11,325 bases of DNA from RGIG426 sp045598965 (GCA_045598965.1 JAZRVH010000020.1:1-11325); one strand, 5' to 3'; shown: positions 4,594 through 11,270, counted from the stretch's first letter. Program-made: numbers and translations. The notes: generated from the letters alone by a model not told the origin.

Positions 4594-7146
4594 ATGAAAA
4601 AGCTATTTTCCATCGGACTTGTTTGTGCAGTCGTGTTAAGCTTTATGAACGTTGTTTCTATGGCAGTTACGACAGATGAGCAACGCAGTGTGCCCTTTTT
4701 GGGGGTTATTGTGGATGGGACAACCGAAACTTTGGAATTTCCCGCAGATGAAAGGGGCGGCGTGACCCTTTCCGGCAACGGCGGATGGAATACGTGGGTC
4801 GTTTATTGGAACGACGCTGTGGCGACGTTCACGCCCGCCGCCGGTGAAACCGTATTTCTTTTGTACGATATGACCGTTCCTGAGGATACGGTTGTGCAGT
4901 TTTCTATAGACAAATGGGAAAATCCTATTTTCAAAGAGTTGGCGGACCCTTCCGCTGCGGAAAGCGGCCCGTATCCCATTTCTGCCGGCACGTACAGCGG
5001 CACACTGGAGTTGGATTATAGCAAAATCGGCGATAACGGTCGCCTTGGCATTCTTGGCTATGGCATCGAAATTCGCACGTGTATGCTCGTTTGTGCCGCC
5101 AACACGCCGACCACCTCCGAGACTACTTCGTCTACGGCGACGGCGGAAGAAACTACGACTTCAAAAAGCGAGGCGACAGGTAAGACGGCTACCGAATCGA
5201 CGACCGAGACGGTCGCCGAAACCGTCGCCGAAACCACTACGGAAATTCCCACCAAAGCCGCTTCCGAAGTGACGGCGGAGACGTCTTTTGAGAAAACCAC
5301 AAAAACGACGACCGCCACTGCTTCTGAGACAACCGCCGAAGTGACGACCACAACGACGACCGAAACGACAACCAAACGTGCTACCGAGACGGCGGTCGAA
5401 ACCACCGGTAAAATCACGACCGAAACCGACATAGAGGTTACGACCGAAACAGCGGCTGAAGCCCGTGTCGAGACAACAACGGAATTTACAAAAGAGCCTA
5501 CCAAAACCGTCACGCAAAGCTCCGGCACACGGGCAATCTACAAAGGCGATGCCAATGCCGACGGGGCAATCAATATGAAAGATGTGCTGATTTTGCGAAA
5601 GCGGTTGGCGGATATGGACGTTTCGCCGGATTTAGCGGCATCGGATGTGAACAGTGACGGGCTTGTAAATATGAAAGACGTCTTAATGATTCGCCAGTAT
5701 CTTGCCGGCATTATCACCTCTTTTGGCGGTGACGAGCCGGAGCCGACAACGACAATCGCTCCGCCGACAACGCAGACAACAACGCAGACGACAAGCGACA
5801 GCCCGGTTTCTCCCCGTGAGCTGAATCTTATTGGCGTTATCACCAACGGAAGCAACGAGGCGGACGGTGCAGAAATTCGGGACGAGGGCAATGGGTTTGT
5901 GATTTCCCAAAGCAATGCGTGGAATGTGTGGGTGTTGTACTTTGACGAGGCCGCCGTTGACTTTCGTGCCGCTGAGGGAGAGCAGGTTTTTCTCGAGTTT
6001 GATATGACGATAAACGGGAGTGCTCATCTCAATGTCAATGGCTGGAACCATTCGATTGCCGCCGCCATTGCGGATGCCTGCGGCAAGGACACCACGCCGG
6101 CGGAGGATAATACGCCGATGCTCATCCAGGGCACATACACGGGCAAAATTCCTTTTGACCCGTCGTGGATTGGCGAGAATGGCCGCCTCGGCATTGTGGG
6201 TAGCGGAGCCGTTATTCGCACCTTTAAGCTGGTAAGTGAAAAGGCGGAGGATAACCCCACAGCATCCACTACCGAAAAAACGAATACGCCTACGGAGTCG
6301 GTTTCCGACAAAACGACACAGCCGACCACGACGGACATTCCGTATTTTTCGTATGAAACGGCCCAAAAATTCGGGTCGCTTGGTGTGTGGTGGTGGAACG
6401 CCAACCAAATTACCAGTGAATCCGCTTGCACAGAGCGGTTAGACTTCTTGCAACAAAATCACGTGACCGAGATTTATCTTTGTGTAGTCGACCAAACCGA
6501 CACTCAAATTGCCGCCTTTATTAAAAACGCCGCTTCCCGTGGGATGCGGGTGGCGTGGTTGTCCGGCGATGTGTCGTGGTTGGACGAGGACAACACCGGT
6601 TTTGACGAGGTGTTTGCCCGTTTCAAAGCTTACCAAGATAAGGCGGCTGAAAACGAAAAATTCTATGGCATCCATTTGGACGTAGAGCCCCACCAGCGGA
6701 CAAACCCCGATTGGCAAGGATATGCGGATTTCGTGGTGCGTGCCGGCAAGGAAGCTCATGCGTTTGGCACGGTGATAGAATGGGATATTCCGTTTTGGCT
6801 GGACGATACGCTCGTTACTGTCGACGGCAAATCCCAAAAACTGCTTACCGTTTTGGCGGAAAATGCCGACACGCTCGCCTTGATGTCTTATCGAGATACG
6901 GCGGCGGCAATGTTAGGCACGGCAATGCAGGAAATTCCGCTCGGAGCCGAGTATGGTTGCAAAATCATCCTCGGTGCAGAGACGTACAGCCTGGAAGGGC
7001 CGGCGGTTTCCTTTATGGAGGAGGGAAAGGCGATTATGTATGCCGAGTTAGAGTCGGTGCTTTCCGCTCTTGTTGGCGAAAATCTTCCCGGCGGCTACGG
7101 CTGTGCCATCCATTATGTGGATACGTGGATGAATTTGAAAAACTGA
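4594..7146 (+). CDS. Secreted dockerin protein with duplicated beta-domain and C-terminal putative glycosidase
   Basis: The protein has 850 residues. A signal peptide (about 1-28) is followed by domain A (about 32-168), which is not recognised. Next come a very Thr/Glu-rich linker (about 170-310) and a dockerin (318-372, with GDANADGAINMKD and DVNSDGLVNMKD calcium loops). A short Thr linker leads to domain B (about 408-547), clearly a second copy of domain A: DNGRLGI in A matches ENGRLGI in B, and GGWNTWVVYW matches NAWNVWVLYF. After a third linker, a C-terminal domain (about 585-850) has features of a TIM-barrel glycosidase: GVWWWNA, GIHLDVEPH with D696 and E698 as candidate catalytic acids, and MSYRD. 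Domains A and B may bind carbohydrate (inference). The likely role is a cellulosome-attached hydrolase. ATG 4594 is preferred over GTG 4585 because it gives a normal signal peptide; AAGG (4579-4582) lies upstream. Confidence 0.9.
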   Translation: MKKLFSIGLVCAVVLSFMNVVSMAVTTDEQRSVPFLGVIVDGTTETLEFPADERGGVTLSGNGGWNTWVVYWNDAVATFTPAAGETVFLLYDMTVPEDTVVQFSIDKWENPIFKELADPSAAESGPYPISAGTYSGTLELDYSKIGDNGRLGILGYGIEIRTCMLVCAANTPTTSETTSSTATAEETTTSKSEATGKTATESTTETVAETVAETTTEIPTKAASEVTAETSFEKTTKTTTATASETTAEVTTTTTTETTTKRATETAVETTGKITTETDIEVTTETAAEARVETTTEFTKEPTKTVTQSSGTRAIYKGDANADGAINMKDVLILRKRLADMDVSPDLAASDVNSDGLVNMKDVLMIRQYLAGIITSFGGDEPEPTTTIAPPTTQTTTQTTSDSPVSPRELNLIGVITNGSNEADGAEIRDEGNGFVISQSNAWNVWVLYFDEAAVDFRAAEGEQVFLEFDMTINGSAHLNVNGWNHSIAAAIADACGKDTTPAEDNTPMLIQGTYTGKIPFDPSWIGENGRLGIVGSGAVIRTFKLVSEKAEDNPTASTTEKTNTPTESVSDKTTQPTTTDIPYFSYETAQKFGSLGVWWWNANQITSESACTERLDFLQQNHVTEIYLCVVDQTDTQIAAFIKNAASRGMRVAWLSGDVSWLDEDNTGFDEVFARFKAYQDKAAENEKFYGIHLDVEPHQRTNPDWQGYADFVVRAGKEAHAFGTVIEWDIPFWLDDTLVTVDGKSQKLLTVLAENADTLALMSYRDTAAAMLGTAMQEIPLGAEYGCKIILGAETYSLEGPAVSFMEEGKAIMYAELESVLSALVGENLPGGYGCAIHYVDTWMNLKN

Positions 7147-7156
7147 TTTTAATAAA

Positions 7157-7198
7157 AAAACCGCCCCGACTATACCGATGTATAGCCGAGGCGGTTTT
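7157..7198. terminator. Bidirectional terminator between the two convergent dockerin genes
   Basis: The outer arms AAAACCGCC (7157-7165) and GGCGGTTTT (7190-7198) pair perfectly, and an inner stem pairs 7167-7174 with 7181-7188. On the plus strand the stem has two A-C-type mismatches (7166/7189 and 7169/7186). On the minus strand these become G·U pairs, so the hairpin is better there. A seven-base U run follows the hairpin on the minus strand, and TTTTGCTTTTT follows on the plus strand. It ends both the 850-residue protein gene and the phosphatase-like gene. Confidence 0.9.
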
Positions 7199-7207
7199 GC
7201 TTTTTGA

Positions 7208-8815
7208 TTATTCTTTAATAATACCCCAAATGCCGTCGGTGTAGCTTTGGATATTACCGTTGTTGTAATAGTAGGTTTGCATGGTCAGCGTGTTGCCTTT
7301 AATGGCGATGTTTGCCCAAGAGGATTGACGACCCGAGCCGTAAGTGGCCAGGTTTTCCGCTTTGAGTGTGGCGGAGTTTATGTTGGACATAGAGTCGCCG
7401 CCGGTGGCCGCTTGAATATACACGACACCTTCCGGATTGACAAGATAGTCTACGCCGTCCACCGTTTTTTTCGGGCTATCGGGAATGGGCTTGCCACGGA
7501 CACTCATAGGATACGAGCGGAGATACACGTGTTCGTCGGCTTGAAGCACCAAATCCACACCGTTGTCATTAAAAATGCGGTTGAGCGGTGCCATGGAAAT
7601 GTTTTTATAGGACACCATCGGCACGTGCATCATCACAATCTTCCATTTTTTTGTACTGCTTTCCAAATCTTTTTGCAGCCACTCTTTTTGTTCGTTGTCC
7701 ACATTGGCGGTACGAACGCCGACACCGTAACAGGTGTTCAGCACGACAAAGTGAACGTCGCCGTAGTCATAGGAATAATAGACACCATAGCTTTTTTTGC
7801 TGTTGGGCTCGGGATAGTTAAAGGTCAGATGCTTATAGGTTTCGAATTTGCCGGCGGTGTCGTTGGAGCCTTCGTGGTTGCCGGTGGCAGGCATAAACGG
7901 ATGCTGTGCCAAAAATTCCTCGTTGCCGTTAATCATCATCTGCCATTGATGCAAATACCGTGTGGTTTGCACGATATCGCCGCCGTGCATAATGAAAGAA
8001 TAGTTCGGGTCAATTTGCGTGGCACCTTTTAAGGCATCGTTCATAAAATGTGCCGCCGTTTGGTCTTGGGTGTTGGTCACCTGCGTATCACTTAAGTATA
8101 CAAAGGAGAAATCTCCCACGGTTTCGGGGCGAGTGGTAAAGGTGTATACATCGCTCCAAATCTTTTTCTTACTGTCGCCGACTCGATACGCATACGTGGT
8201 ATCGTAATCCAAGCCCTCCAACACCGCACGGTGCGTGTAGTCGGGGTTGCCTTTATAGCCGATTTTGGATACGATTTTGAATTCGTTGGTCTCGGCACTG
8301 TACAGCGTAGACATCTCGGAAAATTCCTCCGTCTCCGCCTCAAACACTATGGCGTTTGCAAAATCCGGCGTTGCTCCGTCTTCCACTTTCACCACCTGTG
8401 CAACCGGGGCGAAGTTCTCACGGGTGGTATGCCAGGTCACGCCCATTTTGGTGGCGTCCGCATCGTAGAAGGACAGCGTCACCTGTTCTTGGGCGAGGGT
8501 TTTGATATGAAACGGCGAATAGTCATCGTACGGATACGAGGCGAAGGTGACCTCCAACCCCGCCATATATTTGCGGATGATCAGCAAATCTTTCATATTG
8601 ATGGCTTCGTCACCGTTGCAGTCGGCGGCCTCAAAATCCAGCTCGGTGCCGATGTCTGCAATGTACTTGCATACGGCAAGAGCATCTTTCATATTGATGG
8701 AACCGTCGGTGGTGGCGTCGCCACGTTCGGGACGAGCGGCAGAAACGCCCATCGCCGGCACTGCCATTGTCAGAATCAACGCCAATAGTGCCGCAAGAGA
8801 AACGATTTTTTTCAT
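7208..8815 (-). CDS. Secreted dockerin purple-acid-phosphatase-like metallophosphoesterase
   Basis: The protein has 535 residues: a signal peptide (about 1-27), an N-terminal dockerin (about 30-88, loops DATTDGSINMKD and DCNGDEAINMKD), a Fn3-like N-terminal phosphatase domain (about 100-228) and a calcineurin-like phosphoesterase domain (about 235-535). Metal-site motifs seen are SDTQ (242-245), GGD (278-280), GNHE (312-315), MMHVP (H397) and, where the family usually has GHxH, ADEH (426-429), so one expected metal-binding His is Asp427. The family hydrolyses phosphate esters or phosphodiesters; the substrate is unknown and activity is uncertain given the change. The dockerin implies attachment to a cohesin scaffold outside the cell. 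ATG 8815 is chosen because AGGAGTG (about 8821-8827) lies just upstream; the GTG at 8824 is part of that ribosome binding site. Confidence 0.93.
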   Translation of the reverse strand: MKKIVSLAALLALILTMAVPAMGVSAARPERGDATTDGSINMKDALAVCKYIADIGTELDFEAADCNGDEAINMKDLLIIRKYMAGLEVTFASYPYDDYSPFHIKTLAQEQVTLSFYDADATKMGVTWHTTRENFAPVAQVVKVEDGATPDFANAIVFEAETEEFSEMSTLYSAETNEFKIVSKIGYKGNPDYTHRAVLEGLDYDTTYAYRVGDSKKKIWSDVYTFTTRPETVGDFSFVYLSDTQVTNTQDQTAAHFMNDALKGATQIDPNYSFIMHGGDIVQTTRYLHQWQMMINGNEEFLAQHPFMPATGNHEGSNDTAGKFETYKHLTFNYPEPNSKKSYGVYYSYDYGDVHFVVLNTCYGVGVRTANVDNEQKEWLQKDLESSTKKWKIVMMHVPMVSYKNISMAPLNRIFNDNGVDLVLQADEHVYLRSYPMSVRGKPIPDSPKKTVDGVDYLVNPEGVVYIQAATGGDSMSNINSATLKAENLATYGSGRQSSWANIAIKGNTLTMQTYYYNNGNIQSYTDGIWGIIKE

Positions 8816-8846
8816 TTTTAACACTCCTTTTTGGAATTACAAGATA

Positions 8847-8875
8847 AGTATACCGCATTTTTCGAAAAAATGCAA
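8847..8875 (-). promoter_or_regulatory. Promoter of the phosphatase-like dockerin gene, with palindromic spacer
   Basis: On the minus strand, TTGCAT (8870-8875) and TATACT (8847-8852) are 17 bp apart. The 17-bp spacer plus part of the -35 forms a near-perfect inverted repeat: GCATTTTT (8855-8862) with AAAAATGC (8866-8873). It lies between the rpmA terminator and the start codon, so the gene has its own transcription unit. Confidence 0.8.
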
Positions 8876-8877
8876 TA

Positions 8878-8908
8878 AAAAAACCAACCTCTTTGAGGTT
8901 GGTTTTTT
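8878..8908 (-). terminator. Terminator of the rplU–prp–rpmA operon
   Basis: An 11-bp perfect stem (8881-8891 with 8895-8905) has a 3-nt loop. On the minus strand it is followed by a U run (complement of the A tract around 8876-8883). The plus strand also has a T tract, so it could work both ways. It starts 4 nt after the rpmA stop codon. Confidence 0.92.
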
Positions 8909-8912
8909 CGCA

Positions 8913-9194
8913 TTACTCCGCCGGATAAACGCTAACACGTTTGCGGTCTTTGCCCACACGCTCGAAGCGTACGGTGCCGGTCTCTTTCGCATACAGCGTA
9001 TCGTCCGAGCCGATGCCCACGTTGATACCCGGATGAATGTGGGTGCCACGCTGACGAACCAGAATGTTGCCGGCGAGAACCACTTGACCGTCGGCACGTT
9101 TGGCACCGAGGCGTTTGGATTCAGAGTCACGACCGTTCTTGGTCGAACCCATACCTTTTTTATGAGCGAACAGTTGAATGTTAATCTTAAGCAT
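8913..9194 (-). CDS. rpmA: 50S ribosomal protein L27 with cleavable N-terminal extension
   Basis: L27 reaches the peptidyl-transferase centre of the large subunit. The protein has 93 residues. It starts MLKINIQLF-AHKKGMGSTKNGRDS, and the part before A10 corresponds to the Firmicutes extension removed by Prp (MLKLNLQFF-A in Staphylococcus aureus). The rest matches L27: SKRLGAKRADGQVVLAGNILVRQRG, HPG and VGIGSDDTLYA. ATG 9194 is chosen over an upstream in-frame start at 9233 because GGAGGTG (9202-9208) lies 7 nt before it and because the extension motif then begins at Met. The Shine-Dalgarno overlaps the end of prp; the gap between the genes is 4 nt. Confidence 0.98.
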   Translation of the reverse strand: MLKINIQLFAHKKGMGSTKNGRDSESKRLGAKRADGQVVLAGNILVRQRGTHIHPGINVGIGSDDTLYAKETGTVRFERVGKDRKRVSVYPAE

Positions 9195-9198
9195 TTCG

Positions 9199-9519
9199 TT
9201 ACACCTCCGTATCGTTGCTATCGGTAATTTCAATTTGTTTCGGATACTGGTCGTGAAGTCCGCAAAGATGCAGGTAAAACCCGTTCATCACGTCATCCCC
9301 ACGAGTTGTATCGCTGTCGGCAAGTCGTAAACAAAGCTTGCCGTCCGCTTCCGTAACCTCTGCGGATAATCCGCAAACGTCGGTCAGCGTGTTGGCGGTA
9401 AGGTACGCTGCGGACGAAACCGCCGCACACACAATATCCCGCCCCGCAACACCACCGCAATGTCCGTCGAGGTCGAAGCCGGTGATTCGGTTGCCTTTTC
9501 GGAAAAATGTGGCGTGCAT
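9199..9519 (-). CDS. prp: Ribosomal-processing cysteine protease Prp
   Basis: Prp cuts the N-terminal extension from L27, a step essential for ribosome function in Firmicutes that have it. The 106-residue protein has the family's catalytic pair: H20 in GFDLDGHCG and C31 in DIVCAAVSS, in the usual His-then-Cys order and spacing. The C-terminal half is poorly conserved, as is common. The gene sits between rplU and rpmA, the standard place, and is 5 nt from rplU. Its ribosome binding site GGAGG (9530-9534) is encoded by the last codons of rplU, about 10 nt before the ATG. It was formerly called YsxB. Confidence 0.94.
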   Translation of the reverse strand: MHATFFRKGNRITGFDLDGHCGGVAGRDIVCAAVSSAAYLTANTLTDVCGLSAEVTEADGKLCLRLADSDTTRGDDVMNGFYLHLCGLHDQYPKQIEITDSNDTEV

Positions 9520-9524
9520 AATTC

Positions 9525-9884
9525 TTATTCCTCCGTAGCCGGAGCTTCTTCAGCGGCCTTTTTGGTGGTCGTCCGGGCCTTGATATCGTTAATCTCTACT
9601 TTCGTGTAGGGTTGACGATGGCCCATGGCACGTTTGCTGCCTTTCTTCGGACGATAGGTGAACACACGGATTTTTTTGCCTTTGCCGTTTTTCAGGACGG
9701 TAGCGGTAACGGTCGCTCCTTTCAAATAGGGGGCACCGGTTTTCAGGCCTTTGTCATTTTGGATGGCAAGCACCTTGTCAAACACGACCTTTTCGTCCTG
9801 GGCAGCTTCCAGTTTTTCGATGAACAGAACGTCGCCGCTCTGCACTTTGTACTGTTTGCCGCCGGTTTCAATAATAGCGTACAT
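9525..9884 (-). CDS. rplU: 50S ribosomal protein L21
   Basis: L21 binds 23S rRNA in the large subunit. The 119-residue protein opens with the classic MYAIIETGGKQYKV and contains GDVLFIEKL, KVLAI, GAPYLKGATVTATVL and YRPKKGSKRAMGHRQPYTKVEI. About 16 extra residues at the C-terminus (TTTKKAAEEAPATEE) form an Ala/Glu tail longer than the usual length of about 103. The start at 9884 is supported by AAGGAC (9891-9896) six nt upstream. It is the first gene of the rplU–prp–rpmA operon, behind a strong promoter and a structured leader. Confidence 0.98.
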   Translation of the reverse strand: MYAIIETGGKQYKVQSGDVLFIEKLEAAQDEKVVFDKVLAIQNDKGLKTGAPYLKGATVTATVLKNGKGKKIRVFTYRPKKGSKRAMGHRQPYTKVEINDIKARTTTKKAAEEAPATEE

Positions 9885-9965
9885 GCTGGGGTCCTTCTTT
9901 CTTTAAGACTCGCTAACGCAGGCGGCCCCAAAAGGGTGCACTTAAAAAGCCTGAATTAAGCGGCA
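9885..9965 (-). promoter_or_regulatory. Candidate L21 leader (5' UTR of rplU)
   Basis: About 80 nt lie between the inferred transcription start and the rplU ATG. The RNA can form a CUUAA/UUAAG hairpin (9941-9960) and a CCC-UUUU-GGG hairpin (around 9927-9936). These are followed by GGCCGCCUGCGUUAGCGAGUC, which is written in RNA form. Low-GC Gram-positives carry an autoregulatory L21 leader at this site; membership here is inferred from position and structure, not from a covariance search. Confidence 0.55.
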
Positions 9966-9971
9966 AGGGTT

Positions 9972-10000
9972 ATTGTATCACACGATTTTTCCTTTGTCAA
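9972..10000 (-). promoter_or_regulatory. Promoter of the rplU operon
   Basis: On the minus strand, TTGACA (9995-10000) and TACAAT (9972-9977) are 17 bp apart, with a TGA extended -10 motif just before the -10. The DNA upstream (10001-10030) is AT-rich and could act as an UP element. Transcription should start near 9965. Confidence 0.9.
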
Positions 10001-10217
10001 CACTTTTTTTATAATAGATATATATAATAAAGACTATCCTATATATAGTGGTTTTCTTGCTGTCGCCCCATTTTGAGAATGCTTGCGACGGGCAAACGTT
10101 TGCTTGTGTTTTACAACAAAAACAAAAATGGCGAAAGAGAAAATACGGTGAAAAAACGAGAAAAACAAAGAAAACGAGAGATTGCACTATTGAAAATTAA
10201 AAAATTCCAAAAAAATG
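10001..10217. other. AT-rich divergent intergenic region between ribosomal operons
   Basis: No credible gene is seen here. It holds AT-rich stretches flanking both promoters and a perfect 12-bp palindrome, GCAAACGTTTGC (10092-10103). The rest is A-rich on the plus strand. A minus-strand ORF of 69 codons crosses the rplU promoter and is not supported. Confidence 0.7.
10092..10103. promoter_or_regulatory. Perfect 12-bp palindrome resembling a LacI/GalR-family operator
   Basis: GCAAACGTTTGC is a perfect inverted repeat with the AAACGTTT core typical of LacI/GalR-family operators; E. coli PurR sites share this core. It is 92 bp from the rplU -35 and 115 bp from the rplM -35, so neither promoter is overlapped. 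Function is an inference. Confidence 0.35.
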
Positions 10218-10246
10218 TTGACTTTTAAAAAAACGTGTGGTATTAT
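10218..10246 (+). promoter_or_regulatory. Promoter of the rplM–rpsI operon
   Basis: TTGACT (10218-10223) and TATTAT (10241-10246) are 17 bp apart, with a TGG extended -10. The preceding 25 bp are A-rich and could act as an UP element. Transcription should start near 10253. Confidence 0.88.
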
Positions 10247-10252
10247 CATTCT

Positions 10253-10314
10253 CGTGCGAAAAACGGGGTGAAGCCCCGCTTCTGTCAAGAGAATATTTTT
10301 TAGGAGGAACCACA
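10253..10314 (+). promoter_or_regulatory. Candidate L13 leader (5' UTR of rplM)
   Basis: The leader of about 62 nt contains a CGGGG/CCCCG hairpin (10263-10267 with 10273-10277) and ends in a strong AGGAGG (10302-10307). Low-GC Gram-positives have an L13 leader element upstream of rplM–rpsI; assignment here rests on position and one hairpin only. Confidence 0.45.
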
Positions 10315-10743
10315 ATGTCCACGTATATGGAAAAAGCGGGCGAAGTTTCCCGCAAATGGTACGTCATCGACGCCGCCGGCAAACCGCTGGGTCGTGTCGC
10401 CGTGGCGGCTGCGGATCTGCTCCGTGGCAAAACCAAGCCGACCTACACCCCCCACGTTGACTGCGGTGACCACGTCATCGTCATCAACTGCGGCAAAGCG
10501 GTGCTCACCGGCAACAAACTGCAGAAAAAAGTGTGGCAGCGTCACACCGGCTGGATCGGCGGTCTGAAAACCGTTCCGTATTCCCAGCTGATGGAGAGCC
10601 GCCCGGAAAAAGCGATGGAGCTTGCCATTTATGGCATGGTCCCGAACAACACCATCGGTCGTGCCGCCATGACCCGCCTGCGTGTATACGCCGGTGCGGA
10701 GCATGAACAAGCCGCACAGAAACCCGAAGCCTACGAGATTTAA
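10315..10743 (+). CDS. rplM: 50S ribosomal protein L13
   Basis: L13 is an early-assembling protein of the large subunit. The 142-residue protein shows the family's landmarks: KWYVIDAAGKPLGRVAVAAADLLRGK, YTPHVDCGDHVIVINC, RHTGWIGGLK, the GMVPNNTIGRAAMTRLRVYAG segment (split here between two statements: GMVPNNTIGR and RLRVYAG) and an AGAEHEQAAQKPE end. ATG 10315 is the start because AGGAGG lies 7 nt upstream; an in-frame extension to 10237 would run into the promoter. Codon use is biased to C-ending codons, as expected for a highly expressed gene. It is cotranscribed with rpsI, 18 nt downstream. Confidence 0.98.
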   Translation: MSTYMEKAGEVSRKWYVIDAAGKPLGRVAVAAADLLRGKTKPTYTPHVDCGDHVIVINCGKAVLTGNKLQKKVWQRHTGWIGGLKTVPYSQLMESRPEKAMELAIYGMVPNNTIGRAAMTRLRVYAGAEHEQAAQKPEAYEI

Positions 10744-10761
10744 GGAAGGAGACTGGTTCAA

Positions 10762-11166
10762 ATGGATTTCAATAAACGCCCCTATTTCTATGGTACCGGC
10801 CGCCGCAAAAGCTCTGTGGCTCGTGTCCGCCTGTATGCGGGTACCGGTTCTGTGAAAATCAACGATCGTGAAATGGACGATTACTTCGGCCTTGAAACCC
10901 TGAAACTCATCGTCCGTCAGCCCCTGGAGCTCACCGGTCTCACCGGCAAGTTCGACATCGAGTGCCGCGTTGCCGGCGGCGGTGTGACCGGTCAAGCCGG
11001 TGCCATCCGCCACGGTATCGCCCGCGCCCTGCTTCAATACAACGACGGCGAGCTTCGCCCGCAGCTTAAAAAAGCCGGCCTGCTCACCCGCGATCCGCGT
11101 ATGAAAGAGCGTAAGAAGTACGGTCTCAAAGCCGCCCGTCGCGCTCCGCAGTTCAGCAAACGCTGA
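10762..11166 (+). CDS. rpsI: 30S ribosomal protein S9
   Basis: S9 lies in the small-subunit head, and its C-terminal tail contacts P-site tRNA. The 134-residue protein contains YGTGRRKSSVARVRLYAGTG, VAGGGVTGQAGAIRHGIARAL (part of the central signature), LLTRDPRMKERKKYGLKAAR and the invariant QFSKR end, so it is complete. AAGGAAGGAG (10742-10751) precedes the ATG. A few residues at the N-terminus (MDFNKRPYF) precede the usual core, within normal variation. Confidence 0.98.
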   Translation: MDFNKRPYFYGTGRRKSSVARVRLYAGTGSVKINDREMDDYFGLETLKLIVRQPLELTGLTGKFDIECRVAGGGVTGQAGAIRHGIARALLQYNDGELRPQLKKAGLLTRDPRMKERKKYGLKAARRAPQFSKR

Positions 11167-11182
11167 TTTTTCCTGCACTCTC

Positions 11183-11214
11183 AAAAGCGTCATCCGCAAG
11201 GATGGCGCTTTTTT
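11183..11214 (+). terminator. Terminator of the rplM–rpsI operon
   Basis: A 13-bp stem with one G·U pair (11183-11195 with 11200-11212) is closed by a GCAA tetraloop and followed by a T tract to 11214. It starts 17 nt after the rpsI stop codon. Confidence 0.95.
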
Positions 11215-11270
11215 GTTACGCTTAACGCAACCGAGCGACGAGGCGGCTTTCTTGCCATCCCCGAGCGGTT

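Noticed and set aside
5058..5528. Minus-strand Val-rich ORF of 156 codons
   Set aside because: It is the mirror of the Thr/Glu linker in the 850-residue protein; low complexity explains the open frame.
7247..8032. Plus-strand ORF of 261 codons
   Set aside because: It lies entirely inside the well-supported phosphatase-like gene on the other strand and shows no family motif.
9978..10187. Minus-strand ORF of 69 codons in the ribosomal intergenic region
   Set aside because: It runs through the rplU promoter, lacks a Shine-Dalgarno and its Phe/Tyr/Lys-rich product reflects AT-rich DNA.
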